Below, one piece after another: positions 32,911-41,317 of a stretch of DNA of 59,542 nucleotides; the first letter of the stretch is position 1; every line of letters begins with the position of its first letter. The notes below the pieces were generated by a model. It made no database searches. It was not told the DNA's origin and worked only from the letters and a program-made list of their open reading frames with translations. The translations under genes were made by a program, and so were the position numbers. This stretch comes from DAOUAM01 sp034433305. GTDB taxonomy: Bacteria; Chloroflexota; Dehalococcoidia; Lucifugimonadales; DAOUAM01. The stretch lies in contig DAOUAM010000033.1 of assembly GCA_034433305.1 (NCBI GenBank), positions 1 to 59,542 on the forward strand, read 5' to 3'.

Positions 32911-33384
32911 TCACCACCGGAAGCCCAAGATGACCACACCCAGGGCACGCCAGGTGGACTCGTAGTCCAGCGCCTGTCGCACGGCGATGACCATGGCCGC
33001 TAACTGCCAGATGGAGGCGGCGAAGAATATCACCGGCCCCAGCACGGGTATAAAGCCCAGCACCTTCAGCACTCCTGGCGATTGGGCAAAACCGGTGGTG
33101 CGGGCCAACTGTCCCCAGGTGGCCCTGGTGCCGGAGGTCTGCAACAGCGTGGTGCCGATGAGGTAGGTTATATAGGCCCATACCGCCCATTGCAACAGCC
33201 CGGTGACCAGGCCCAGGACAAATGCCAGCGCGCCTCCCTCGCGGGAACCCAGGGCGCCCAGCCCTGTGGCAACGGAGACTATGAGGACTACCAGCGCCGC
33301 CTGAAAGGTCGCGTTCTGGTCGTGTTCCACGTCTTCGAAGGTGCGCACGTCCAGGCGGGCCGCGCCAAGCATCCTCTCAAGCAT
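32911..33384 (-). CDS. Yip1-domain membrane protein with apparent C-terminal frameshift
   Basis: The 157-residue product has a soluble start (MLERMLGAARLDVRTFEDVE) and several membrane segments (AALVVLIVSVATGLGALG, LQWAVWAYITYLIGTTLL, FIPVLGPVIFFAASIWQLAA), as in bacterial Yip1-family proteins. The in-frame end is RALGVVILGFRW. A neighbouring frame continues with PVVIVIYVIFGLLTAALVG to a stop at 32846, which is the last helix expected for the family. Restoring one missing base near 32925-32935 would give a protein ending 24 bases before ridA. The frameshift could be an assembly error. The function is unknown. Confidence 0.72.
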   Translation of the reverse strand: MLERMLGAARLDVRTFEDVEHDQNATFQAALVVLIVSVATGLGALGSREGGALAFVLGLVTGLLQWAVWAYITYLIGTTLLQTSGTRATWGQLARTTGFAQSPGVLKVLGFIPVLGPVIFFAASIWQLAAMVIAVRQALDYESTWRALGVVILGFRW

Positions 33385-33407
33385 GCCCCTTTCCTCCTGA
33401 TGAGCGT

Positions 33408-33812
33408 CTACTTCCTGGGTGCCTGCCGGAGCTGGAGCAGCTCTATGCGCACGTCGTCCGGCGCCTGGATGAAAGCGATGCGCGGCCCGTTGGGCACGTC
33501 AATAGGCCCCTCCAGCAGCTTGGCGCCCATCTCCGTCAGGCGCTTGATCTCGGCGTCCAGGTCATCTATGGTGATGCCGAAGTGCTCCAGGCCCCAGTGG
33601 GCGGAGGCGTCCCCCGGCCCCATCCTCTCATTGGTCCGAGCGCCAGAGATGTTCACCACGATGCCATCGGGGGTCTCGCAGCGGATGAACCGGTCGCCCC
33701 ACAGCCTCACCGTGTCGCTGACTATCTTGAAGTTGAAGGCCTTGACGTACCAGTTAGCCGTCTTCTCCGGGTCTGGTGCCTTGAGGTGGACGTGGTTGAA
33801 CGCGTAGCCCAA
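33408..33812 (-). CDS. VOC (glyoxalase/dioxygenase) family protein
   Basis: The 134-residue protein has the beta-alpha-beta-beta-beta pattern of the vicinal oxygen chelate fold, twice. NHVHLKAPDPEKTANWYVKA contains a candidate metal His, HWGLEHFGITIDDLDAEI a second, and IAFIQAPDDVRIELLQL the C-terminal Glu. It could be a lyase or dioxygenase; the substrate cannot be named. The start is TTG 33812, with AGGAGG upstream. It heads the five-gene minus-strand group that ends with the HD protein. Confidence 0.82.
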   Translation of the reverse strand: MGYAFNHVHLKAPDPEKTANWYVKAFNFKIVSDTVRLWGDRFIRCETPDGIVVNISGARTNERMGPGDASAHWGLEHFGITIDDLDAEIKRLTEMGAKLLEGPIDVPNGPRIAFIQAPDDVRIELLQLRQAPRK

Positions 33813-33943
33813 GCTCTAGATGCCTCCTGTGCAATATACAGCACGAAAGCCTATGATATTGGCAGGGGACTGTCAAGCCAGCCAGGCCCGGGCACTGCCG
33901 GCCCTACACCAGGGCCTGAATCTCAGTGGAGAGGTGAAGCGCG

Positions 33944-34882
33944 TTGTTCGATAGAGTCCTTGTCCCTCTGGACGGCTCCAGGCTGGCCAAGGCCATCCTG
34001 CCCTATGTATCCGAGTTGGTAGGCCGCCTTGGCGCCAGGGTTGTGCTGCTTTCGGTGGTTGGCTCCAAGTGGCCCTCCATGCAGGGCAGGGTAGTGGAGG
34101 GGCCAGGCCAGGCTGCCGGTGAACAGATGACCCGAGAGGAGCTGGCCCGCCGGGCCGAGGCCCAGGCCAGGGCCTACCTGGAGCGTGTCAAGGCCTCGCT
34201 GCCAGCACGGACCGAGGCCGTGGTCGCCTTCGGCAGGCCGGCCGAGACCATCGTCCAGGAGCAGGAGCGCCTGGGCTGCGACCTCATCGCCATGTCCACC
34301 CACGGGCGCACAGGAGTGCAGCGCGGCATCCTGGGGAGCGTCACCGACAAGGTGCTGCACTCCACCACCGTTCCCATGCTGGTCTTTCGACCGCCCGACG
34401 AGGGGCAGGCCGTGCAGAGTGGCGCGTCCATCAGTACCGTAGTGGTGCCCCTGGATGGCTCGGAGCTGTCCGAGAGCGTGCTGCCCTACGCCGAGGAGCT
34501 GGCGCGCAGGCTGGGGCTGGAGATAGTCCTGGTGGAGTCGGTCAGCCTCATGACTGAGGACGTGTTTTTCGGAGAGTTCTACTTCAACCCGACGCCCATC
34601 GAGCGAGAGTTGCTCATTGAGGCGGACAGGTACCTCAAGGGCCTTGCCCAGCGGTTGCAGACGCGAGGACTGAGGGCCAGGGCCAGCGCCCTCATGGACG
34701 TGCCGGCGCGGGCCATCGTCAGGTTTGCCAGGGAGACTCCCGGCAGCATCATCGCCATGTCCACGCGGGGCCGTTCCGGCGTTACCCGCTGGCTGCTGGG
34801 CAGCGTGACGGAGAACGTCGTCCGTGGGTCGGGAGTGCCAGTGCTGGTGGTGCCCGCCGCGCGGACGGGCCTACCGGCCTAG
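33944..34882 (+). CDS. Tandem-domain universal stress protein (UspA family)
   Basis: The 312-residue protein contains two UspA domains, at about 1-150 and 165-312. Each has the opening VPLDGS and the ATP-binding loop: STHGRTGVQRGILGSVTDKV in the first and STRGRSGVTRWLLGSVTENV in the second, both fitting G-2x-G-9x-G(S/T). It probably binds ATP in the cytoplasm and acts in stress adaptation. The start is TTG 33944 after GGAGAGGTG. Its stop overlaps the convergent trpF stop. Confidence 0.9.
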   Translation: MFDRVLVPLDGSRLAKAILPYVSELVGRLGARVVLLSVVGSKWPSMQGRVVEGPGQAAGEQMTREELARRAEAQARAYLERVKASLPARTEAVVAFGRPAETIVQEQERLGCDLIAMSTHGRTGVQRGILGSVTDKVLHSTTVPMLVFRPPDEGQAVQSGASISTVVVPLDGSELSESVLPYAEELARRLGLEIVLVESVSLMTEDVFFGEFYFNPTPIERELLIEADRYLKGLAQRLQTRGLRARASALMDVPARAIVRFARETPGSIIAMSTRGRSGVTRWLLGSVTENVVRGSGVPVLVVPAARTGLPA

Positions 34883-35544
34883 CGGCGCGGCATGGCCCGG
34901 CGGACGGCCTCGGCGAAGGCCAGTATCTTGCGGGAGTCCTTGACGCCGTCCGTCTCGACGCCGCTGGAGACATCCACGCCCCAGGGGCCGACGGCGGCGA
35001 TGGCCTGCCCCACGTTGTCGGGCGAAAGGCCCCCGGCCAGCAGGAAGTCGTGGCGCGCCGCTACCTCCCCGGCGATGCTCCAGTCGAAGGAGCGGCCGGT
35101 GCCCCCCAGGGCGCCCGCCTCGTACCTGTCCAGCAGCGGCAGGGCGCCGTGGGACACCACCAGGGCCACCTGCTCCAGCACCCGCTGGACCGCCTGCTCC
35201 CTGGGAGCGTCGTCCCGCACCTTGACCTGCTTTATGACCCTGGCCTCCACCCGCGCCCAGTACTCGGGAGGCTCGTCACCACAAAGCTGGGCGTAGTCCA
35301 GGCCGCACCTGGAGGCGATGCGGTTGACCTCCTCCAGGGGCTGATTGGCGAAAAGGCCCACCAGCCACGGCCCGTCGTGGCCGCGCAGCCGCCGGAACTC
35401 GGCTATGATGGCCGCCGCATGCTCCTCACTGAGCTGGCGCCGGACACCGTGCACAAACACGAAGCCCAGGAAGTCGGCGCCGGCGTCGGCGGCCACCAGC
35501 GCGTGGTCCAGGCTGCGCAGGCCGCAAATCTTGAACCTGGTCAT
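34879..35544 (-). CDS. trpF: Phosphoribosylanthranilate isomerase
   Basis: The 221-residue enzyme isomerises N-(5'-phosphoribosyl)anthranilate in tryptophan synthesis. It starts MTRFKICGLRSLDHALVAAD with the conserved catalytic Cys in KICGL, continues ADFLGFVFVHGVRRQLSEE, and ends with LLAGGLSPDNVGQAI and GVDVSSGVETDGVKD, the phosphate-binding strands. Its ATG overlaps the trpC stop by four bases, so the two are translationally coupled. It is the last trp gene in the operon; trpA and trpB are not in the window. Confidence 0.95.
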   Translation of the reverse strand: MTRFKICGLRSLDHALVAADAGADFLGFVFVHGVRRQLSEEHAAAIIAEFRRLRGHDGPWLVGLFANQPLEEVNRIASRCGLDYAQLCGDEPPEYWARVEARVIKQVKVRDDAPREQAVQRVLEQVALVVSHGALPLLDRYEAGALGGTGRSFDWSIAGEVAARHDFLLAGGLSPDNVGQAIAAVGPWGVDVSSGVETDGVKDSRKILAFAEAVRRAMPRR

Positions 35545-36338
35545 ACCAGCTCCCGCAGCCTGGCGCCGACGTCGGGCGCAGTCACCAGCGCCTCGCCAAT
35601 CAGCGCGGCGTGGGCGCCGGCGCTGCGGATACGCCTGATGTGCTCCCGGTTGCTGATGCCGCTCTCGCTGACGACTATCTTGCCCTGAGGCACCAGCGGG
35701 GCCAGGCGCTCCGTCACGGCCAGGTCAGTCCTGAAGGTGCGCAGGTCGCGGTTATTGATGCCCACCACCTCGGCGCCGGCGTCCAGGGCGGTACGTAGCT
35801 CTTCCTCGTCGTGGACCTCCACCAGGCACTGGAGCCACAGGCTGTCGGCCAGCTCACGCAACTCCTTGAGGCACTCCGGGGTGAGCATGGCCACGATGAG
35901 CAGGATGGCGTCGGCCCCGAAGGCGCGGGCCTCGTACACCTGGTACGGGTCGAAGATGAACTCCTTGCGCAGCACCGGAATGCCCCTGGGGCTGGCTATC
36001 CGGTGCACCGCCTGGAGGTGCGCTATGCTGCCCTGGAAGTGGTCCACATTGGTCAGCACCGAGATGGCGGCGGCGCCGTTGTCGGCGTAGGCGGCGGCCA
36101 GGGAGGCCGGGTCGAAGTCCCGCCTCAACACGCCTCTGGCCGGCGAGGCCTTCTTGACCTCGGCGATGATGCGCACCGAGTCGCCCCACAGGGCGCCGGC
36201 GAAGTTGAGCGGCGGCGCCATACCGGCGATGCGCCTCTCCAGCTCCGACTGCGGCACCTCGACCTTGAGGCGCTCCACCTCGCGGCGCTTGGCCTCCACG
36301 ATTTCCTTGAGGATACTGGGCGTGTCCAGCTTCGCCAA
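35541..36338 (-). CDS. trpC: Indole-3-glycerol phosphate synthase
   Basis: The 265-residue TIM-barrel enzyme closes the indole ring in tryptophan synthesis. Motifs are IIAEVKKASPARGVLRRDFDP, ISVLTNVDHFQGS, VLRKEFIFDPYQVYEARAFGADAILLI, EVHDEEELRTALDAGAEVVGINNRDLRTF and VSESGI. The start is taken as TTG 36338 after a GAGGGGTG Shine-Dalgarno; a TTG six codons earlier (36356) is the alternative. Between trpD and trpC lie about 340 bases with two repeat elements, whereas trpC and trpF overlap. Confidence 0.94.
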   Translation of the reverse strand: MAKLDTPSILKEIVEAKRREVERLKVEVPQSELERRIAGMAPPLNFAGALWGDSVRIIAEVKKASPARGVLRRDFDPASLAAAYADNGAAAISVLTNVDHFQGSIAHLQAVHRIASPRGIPVLRKEFIFDPYQVYEARAFGADAILLIVAMLTPECLKELRELADSLWLQCLVEVHDEEELRTALDAGAEVVGINNRDLRTFRTDLAVTERLAPLVPQGKIVVSESGISNREHIRRIRSAGAHAALIGEALVTAPDVGARLRELV

Positions 36339-36470
36339 TCTAGCACCCCTCTTCAACAGGCATACAGGTATGATTTACGCCGCATCAGGGCCTCAAAAGC
36401 CATGTGAGAAGCCTTGTTGCTCCCCTTACCAAGGCGCGATGCATATTGGCATTGGGCCAGTATGCGGAGC

Positions 36471-36520
36471 CAGCCCCCTCTCCTTCGGCAGGCTCAGGAC
36501 AGGCCCGAGCCTGTCGAGGG
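36471..36520 (+). repeat. Type B repeat, copy 2
   Basis: The core CTTCGGCAGGCTCAGG, then CCCGAGCCTGTCGAGGG, is an inverted repeat (CAGGCTC against GAGCCTG) and matches 1771-1836. Confidence 0.7.
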
Positions 36521-36536
36521 AATGGGGCCAGACGCC

Positions 36537-36612
36537 AGCCCCCTCTCTTGCTCTCCCCCAAAGGGGGAGAGCAGTCCCTTCCCCCTGTGGGGGAAGGCCA
36601 GGAAGGGGGCAT
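36537..36612 (+). repeat. Type A repeat, copy 5
   Basis: This copy has CCCTCTCTTGCTC, the palindromes CCCCCAAAGGGGG and CCCCCTGTGGGGG, and the AAGGCCAGGAAGGGGGC end. It is among the most complete copies in the window. Confidence 0.75.
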
Positions 36613-36681
36613 GATAGCCCGTCCAAGACCAGTCCGCCTGTATACACTACGAGTCCTCTTTGAGCGTGCATTCCCGTGGGG

Positions 36682-37695
36682 TCACTGCAGCTTCTGGCTC
36701 AGTTCCACCAGGGCCTGGAGCTTCTGGTAGGCCCTGCTGCTATCTATGGACTCCGCCGCCAGGGCGACGCCGTCTTTCAGGCTGGCCACGCGGTCGGCGG
36801 CCAACAGCGCGGCGGCGGCGTTCATCAGGACCACGTCGCGGGCCGGGCCGCGCTCTCCCTCCAGCACCCGGCGGGCGACGGCGGCGCCCTCCTGGACACT
36901 ACCGACCCGGATGGCCTGCCGGTCCGCCCGTCGGAAGTCCAGGCCCTCGGGCGTGATGGTATAGGCCGAGACCGCGCCCTCCTTCACCTCCCACACCCGG
37001 GTGGCGTCGCTGAGGCTGACCTCGTCCAGCCTGTCCAGGCCGTGGACCACCAGGGCATGCTGGGTGCCCAGCCGCAGCAGCACCTGGGCCATCTTCTCGG
37101 CCACGGCGGCGTCGGCGACGCCCAGGAGCTGCGACCTGGCCCCGGCGGGGTTGGTCAGCGGCCCCAGGATGTTGAACACGGTGCGGATGCCAATCTCGCG
37201 CCGTGGGCCGGCCGCGTGGCGCATGGAGGGATGGTACTTCTGGGCGAACATGAAGCCGAAGCCCACCTCGTCCAGGCAGCGCCTTACCCCCTCAGGGCTG
37301 AGGTCAATCCTGACGCCCAGGGCCTCCAGGACGTCGGCGCTGCCGCAGGCGCCCGACATGGCCCGGTTGCCGTGCTTGGCGACCTTGACGCCGGCGCCGG
37401 CCACCACGAAGCCCGAGGTAGTGGAGATGTTGAAGGTGCCGGAACCATCGCCGCCGGTGCCGCAGGTGTCCACGACCGGCCCGTCCGCCTGCACATGCAG
37501 CGACTTCTCGCGCATGACCTGGGCCATGCCGGCGATCTCCTCGGGCGTCTCGCCCTTGAGGCGCAGTGCCACCAGGAAGGCGCCGATCTGGGCCGGCGTC
37601 GCCGCGCCGTCCATGATCTCGGTCATCACCTGGGCCGCCTGCTCCATGGCCAGGGACTTACCGTTCACCAGCATTTCAATCGCTTCGCGGATCAT
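36682..37695 (-). CDS. trpD: Anthranilate phosphoribosyltransferase
   Basis: The 337-residue enzyme joins anthranilate and phosphoribosyl pyrophosphate. Motifs are VVDTCGTGGDGSGTFNIST (PRPP binding), VAKHGNRAMSGACGSADVLEALG, MFAQKYHPSMRHAAGPRREIGIRTVFNILGPLTNPA and VHGLDRLDEVSL. Length and start are normal. The small DUF2283-like gene ends 39 bases upstream. Confidence 0.96.
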   Translation of the reverse strand: MIREAIEMLVNGKSLAMEQAAQVMTEIMDGAATPAQIGAFLVALRLKGETPEEIAGMAQVMREKSLHVQADGPVVDTCGTGGDGSGTFNISTTSGFVVAGAGVKVAKHGNRAMSGACGSADVLEALGVRIDLSPEGVRRCLDEVGFGFMFAQKYHPSMRHAAGPRREIGIRTVFNILGPLTNPAGARSQLLGVADAAVAEKMAQVLLRLGTQHALVVHGLDRLDEVSLSDATRVWEVKEGAVSAYTITPEGLDFRRADRQAIRVGSVQEGAAVARRVLEGERGPARDVVLMNAAAALLAADRVASLKDGVALAAESIDSSRAYQKLQALVELSQKLQ

Positions 37696-37734
37696 TGGCT
37701 TTCCCTTCGTTTACACTTTGTGCCTGTGCAAAGG

Positions 37735-37953
37735 TCACGGCTCAGCGGTATGCCGGACTACGGCCACGTCGAGGATGTCCAGCGGGTCCTGAGTGGTGCG
37801 CTTGCTGGCATCCAGCACTTCTATGGCAACAACTCGTCTGTCCTCGGCGTAGTCCAGAATAATTCCATCAATTTCTACCGACTCCACAATGCTCACACCT
37901 GGCAAGAACTCCAGGTCCAAAAGGTCATGCACCGGGTCATACTCTATTCTCAT
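37735..37953 (-). CDS. DUF2283-like small protein inside the trp operon
   Basis: The 72-residue protein begins MRIEYDPVHDLLDLEFLPG and continues VEIDGIILDYAEDRRVVAIEVLDASKR, the acidic beta-rich pattern of DUF2283 proteins. The function is unknown. The ATG at 37953 has GGAGAGG eight bases upstream. An alternative ATG at 38010 overlaps the trpG stop as ATGA and would add 19 residues, so the gene may be translationally coupled to trpG. Its position between trpG and trpD suggests expression with the pathway, not necessarily a role in it. Confidence 0.75.
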   Translation of the reverse strand: MRIEYDPVHDLLDLEFLPGVSIVESVEIDGIILDYAEDRRVVAIEVLDASKRTTQDPLDILDVAVVRHTAEP

Positions 37954-38006
37954 GGTGTGCCTCTCCAGTAGCGCCTGTGCCTCGCTGGCACTGTCTGGCT
38001 CCCCGG

Positions 38007-38570
38007 TCATCTCTCCAGGAAATTCCTCAGCAAGTCCTTGCCGACCTTCGTCATGATGGACTCGGGGTGGAACTGGATGCCCTCCACGGGGTGGCGCTTG
38101 TGGCGCACGCCCATGATGATGCCCTTGTCGGTCCAGGCGGTGACCTCCAGGTCCTCGGGCAGGTCCTGGCGGTAGATGGCCAGGGAGTGGTAGCGGATGG
38201 CCTCGAAGGGGTTGGGCAGGCCCCGGAACAAGCCCTTGCCATCGTGGTGGATGAGGGACATCTTGCCGTGCATTATCTCGCCGGCGCCGCCCACGGTGCC
38301 GCCGTAGGCGTAGCCGATGCACTGGTGGCCCAGGCACACGCCCAGCAGCGGCATTCGGCTGCCGAAGTGCCGGATGACGTCGTTGGAGATACCCGCCTTC
38401 TGGGGCGTGCACGGCCCCGGCGAGATGACTATCCTGTCGGGCGCCATGTCCTCGATGTCCTCCAGCGTCACCTGGTCGTTGCGCACCACCTGCACCTCGG
38501 CGCCCAGCTCGCACAGGTACTGGTAGAGGTTGTAGGTAAAGCTATCGTAGTTGTCTATGAGCAGGACCAT
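38007..38570 (-). CDS. trpG: Anthranilate synthase component II (glutamine amidotransferase)
   Basis: The 187-residue subunit supplies ammonia from glutamine to TrpE. It starts MVLLIDNYDSFTYNLYQYL, has ISPGPCTPQKAG, the nucleophile Cys in LLGVCLGHQCIGYAYGG and the His-Glu pair in IQFHPESI. It may also serve in folate synthesis as PabA. ATG 38570 is chosen for the family start; the open frame upstream is antisense or out-of-frame sequence within trpE. The next gene's alternative start overlaps its stop. Confidence 0.95.
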   Translation of the reverse strand: MVLLIDNYDSFTYNLYQYLCELGAEVQVVRNDQVTLEDIEDMAPDRIVISPGPCTPQKAGISNDVIRHFGSRMPLLGVCLGHQCIGYAYGGTVGGAGEIMHGKMSLIHHDGKGLFRGLPNPFEAIRYHSLAIYRQDLPEDLEVTAWTDKGIIMGVRHKRHPVEGIQFHPESIMTKVGKDLLRNFLER

Positions 38571-38616
38571 TCCTTCACCTTCCTTGCATATGCCTCTGGC
38601 CCGCGTCGCCGCCGGG

Positions 38617-40062
38617 TCAGCCCCAGCTCTCGGCCTCGTCAATGGCGCGCAGCAGAGCGGAAGCCTTGTGCAACGTCTCCTGGTACTCGGCCTCCGGTGT
38701 GCTGTCGAAGACGATGCCGCCGCCGGCCTGGGCATAGGCCACGCCGTCCTTGACGACCAGCGTGCGGATGGTGATGGCCGTGTCCATGTTGCCCGACAGG
38801 TCGAAGTAGCCCACGGCGCCGGCATAGGGGCCGCGCTTGTCCGGCTCCAGCTCCGCGATGATCTCCATGGCCCGCACCTTGGGCGCGCCTGAGACGGTGC
38901 CCGCCGGGAAGCAGGCGCGCAGGGCATCGTAGCTGGTGTAGTCCCGCCGGAGCCTGCCCGTGACGTGGGACACCAGGTGCATCACGTGGGAGTAGCGCTC
39001 CACCTCCATAAGCTGCGTCACCTGCACGGAGCCTGGCTCGCTGACGCGGCCGATGTCGTTGCGGCCCAGGTCCACCAGCATGATGTGCTCGGCCCGCTCC
39101 TTTTCGTCGGTGCGTAGCTCCTGCTCCAGGGCCGCGTCCTCCTGGGGCGTCTTGCCCCGACGGCGCGTGCCGGCGATGGGGTGGGTCGCCACGACGCCGT
39201 TTTCCACCTGCACCAGCATCTCGGGCGAGGCGCCGACGATCTGGAAGCCGTCCAGGTCCAGGTAGTACATGTAGGGCGACGGGTTTATGCCGCGCAGGGC
39301 GCGGTAAATCTGGAAGGGATGGGCCGTCGTGGGCCGGGCCAGCCGCTGGGCCACCACCACCTGGATGGCGTCGCCCTCGTAGATGTACTGCTTGACACGC
39401 TGGACCATGGCCTCGTACTGCTGCCTGGACATGTTGGAGGCGACCTGCGGGGCCTGGCCCCTGGAGGGGCCGCCATTGCCACGGGGCAGCCTCAGGGGCG
39501 AGTCCAGCCGCCTCACTATCTCCTCGATGCGCTGGACGGCCTCGGCGTAGGCCCGCTCCACGTCGCCGTCCAGGTGGGCGTGGCTGACCACGCGTATCTT
39601 GTGCCGCAGGTGGTCGAAGACCAGGTAGGTAGTCACCAGCATGAACACCGACTCGGGCAGGCCCAGCGGGTCGGTGACAGGGGAGGGCAGGCGCTCGAAG
39701 TAATTGACGGCCTCGTAAGACAGGTAGCCCACGGCGCCGCCGTTGAACCTGCCCAGGTGAGGCGTCGGCACCAGCTTGAAGGCGGAAAGCGTATTCTCGA
39801 TCACCTTCAGCGGGTCCACGGCCCCGTTGGCCTGCCCGGGGCCGGTCTTCATGACGCCCATGGGCTCGGTGCCGATGAAGCTGTAGCGCGCGATGCGCTC
39901 GCCGCCCTCCACGCTCTCCAGCAGAAAGGAGTAGGGTGGCCGGGCGACCTTCAGGTAGGCCGAGACGGGCGTCTCCAGGTCGGCGCTTATCTCGCGGTGA
40001 ATTGGCACCAGGTTGCCCTGGTGGGCCAGCGTTTCCACCTGTTCCAGAGTTGGATAGTACAT
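38617..40062 (-). CDS. trpE: Anthranilate synthase component I
   Basis: The 481-residue subunit converts chorismate to anthranilate with TrpG. The N-terminal region contains SFLLESVEGGERIARYSFIG, where LLES belongs to the tryptophan feedback site. The catalytic domain has NPSPYMYYLDLDGFQIVGAS, THPIAGTRRRGKTPQED, HIMLVDLGRNDIGRV and FPAGTVSGAPKVRAMEII. It starts 5 bases after the trpS stop. Confidence 0.96.
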   Translation of the reverse strand: MYYPTLEQVETLAHQGNLVPIHREISADLETPVSAYLKVARPPYSFLLESVEGGERIARYSFIGTEPMGVMKTGPGQANGAVDPLKVIENTLSAFKLVPTPHLGRFNGGAVGYLSYEAVNYFERLPSPVTDPLGLPESVFMLVTTYLVFDHLRHKIRVVSHAHLDGDVERAYAEAVQRIEEIVRRLDSPLRLPRGNGGPSRGQAPQVASNMSRQQYEAMVQRVKQYIYEGDAIQVVVAQRLARPTTAHPFQIYRALRGINPSPYMYYLDLDGFQIVGASPEMLVQVENGVVATHPIAGTRRRGKTPQEDAALEQELRTDEKERAEHIMLVDLGRNDIGRVSEPGSVQVTQLMEVERYSHVMHLVSHVTGRLRRDYTSYDALRACFPAGTVSGAPKVRAMEIIAELEPDKRGPYAGAVGYFDLSGNMDTAITIRTLVVKDGVAYAQAGGGIVFDSTPEAEYQETLHKASALLRAIDEAESWG

Positions 40063-40067
40063 GGCCG

Positions 40068-41129
40068 CTACCTCGCCTTCCGGGGCAGCACGAACCCCAC
40101 GCGTCGCTTGACTTCGTCCAGCTTCGGCTCGGCCACGGCCCTCGCCTGGTCGGCGCCGCGCTCCAGCAGCCTGTCCAGCTCCGTCACGTCCTTCATAAGC
40201 TGGTAATAGCGCTCGCGGATGGGCGCCAGCTCGGCGATGACCACCTCAGCGACACGCTGCTTCAGATCGCCGTAGCCCCTGGCGCTCTGGAAGTCCCGCT
40301 CCACATCCTCCTTGCTCTTGCCGGTGACGACCTTGTAGATGCCCAGGAGGTTGTTGACGCCTGCCTTCTCCGGGTCGTCGGAGAAGCGTATCTCGTTGCC
40401 AGAGTCGGTGACAGCGCGCTTGATGGAGCGCTCGATCTCCCTGGGCTCGTCCAGCATACGGATGGCGTGGCCTCGGATATGGGCATAGGTCTTGGACATC
40501 TTCACCAGGGGGTTGTCCAGGCCCATGACGCGCGCACCAATCTCCGGGATGACGGCCACGGGTATGACAAAGGTCTCGCCGTAAATGTGGTTGAAGCGCT
40601 CGGCGATGTCCCGCGTCAGCTCGATGTGCTGGCGCTGGTCCTCGCCCACCGGGACCTCCTCGGTGTCGTAGAGCAGGATGTCGGCGGCCATGAGCACCGG
40701 GTAGTCCAGCAAGCCGGTGGAGACGCTCTCCTGCCTGGCGGCCTTGTCCTTGTACTGGGTCATGCGCTCCAGCCAGCCCACGGGCGTGACGCAGTTGAGT
40801 ATCCAGGCACCCTCGGCATGGGCGCTGACGTGGCTCTGGATGAACAGCGTGCTCCTGGCCGGGTCAAGGCCGCAGGCGAAGAGCATGGCGGCCAGGGAGC
40901 GCGTCTGGCTGCGCAGCGTCTCGGGGTCCTGGGGCACCGTGATGGCGTGCAGGTCCACGATGCAGAAGAAGTTCTCCTTCTCGGCCTGCCGCTCCACCCA
41001 GCCCTTCACCGCGCCCAGGTAGTTGCCCAGGTGCATATCGCCCGAGGGCTGTATGCCGCTGAAAACGCGCTTCTTCTTGTGCTCTGGCCTGGCGGCCTCG
41101 CTTGATTTGAATGTCTGAGTTGCTTGCAT
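40068..41129 (-). CDS. trpS: Tryptophanyl-tRNA synthetase
   Basis: The 353-residue class Ic synthetase has an unusual N-terminal extension of about 20 Lys/Glu-rich residues before RVFSGIQPSGDMHLGNYLGA, which carries the HIGH-type motif (MHLGN). Later motifs are TQYKDKAARQ, LLDYPVLMAADILLY, VPVGEDQRQHIELTRDIAERF and the KMSKT signature in NPLVKMSKTY. It charges tRNA-Trp with tryptophan. It is the first gene after the T-box leader, so its synthesis and that of the trp genes should respond to uncharged tRNA-Trp. Confidence 0.97.
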   Translation of the reverse strand: MQATQTFKSSEAARPEHKKKRVFSGIQPSGDMHLGNYLGAVKGWVERQAEKENFFCIVDLHAITVPQDPETLRSQTRSLAAMLFACGLDPARSTLFIQSHVSAHAEGAWILNCVTPVGWLERMTQYKDKAARQESVSTGLLDYPVLMAADILLYDTEEVPVGEDQRQHIELTRDIAERFNHIYGETFVIPVAVIPEIGARVMGLDNPLVKMSKTYAHIRGHAIRMLDEPREIERSIKRAVTDSGNEIRFSDDPEKAGVNNLLGIYKVVTGKSKEDVERDFQSARGYGDLKQRVAEVVIAELAPIRERYYQLMKDVTELDRLLERGADQARAVAEPKLDEVKRRVGFVLPRKAR

Positions 41130-41317
41130 TTACGTAACACCTCGGTGATGGAAGTCCGGGTCAAAGAACAGGGGGGGCTACGCAGCAGCCAGTCTCACCA
41201 CAGCTTTTCGCCGATATGGGCCATGGGACATGACCTCCATTCGAGGGAGCTTCGTAACTCTGGACGCTTGGGCCTGAAGGGCACCTCTACCGGGTGTCCC
41301 GCCCGTGGCGCTTCAAA

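Larger units (their letters stand above)
36339..36681. other. Intergenic region inside the trp operon, with repeats
   Basis: These 343 bases separate trpD from trpC on the minus strand and hold a type B repeat (36471-36520) and a type A repeat (36537-36612). No gene was recognised. Confidence 0.6.

Noticed and set aside
34879..34882. Four-base overlaps of convergent stops (uspA-like/trpF and tsaD/membrane protein) as a regulatory feature
   Set aside because: Such overlaps are common in compact genomes and no terminator or structure is associated with them.
107..36612. The dispersed type A and B elements as a CRISPR array
   Set aside because: The copies are scattered over 36 kb, vary in length, are present in both orientations and are not separated by uniform spacers; no cas gene is present.
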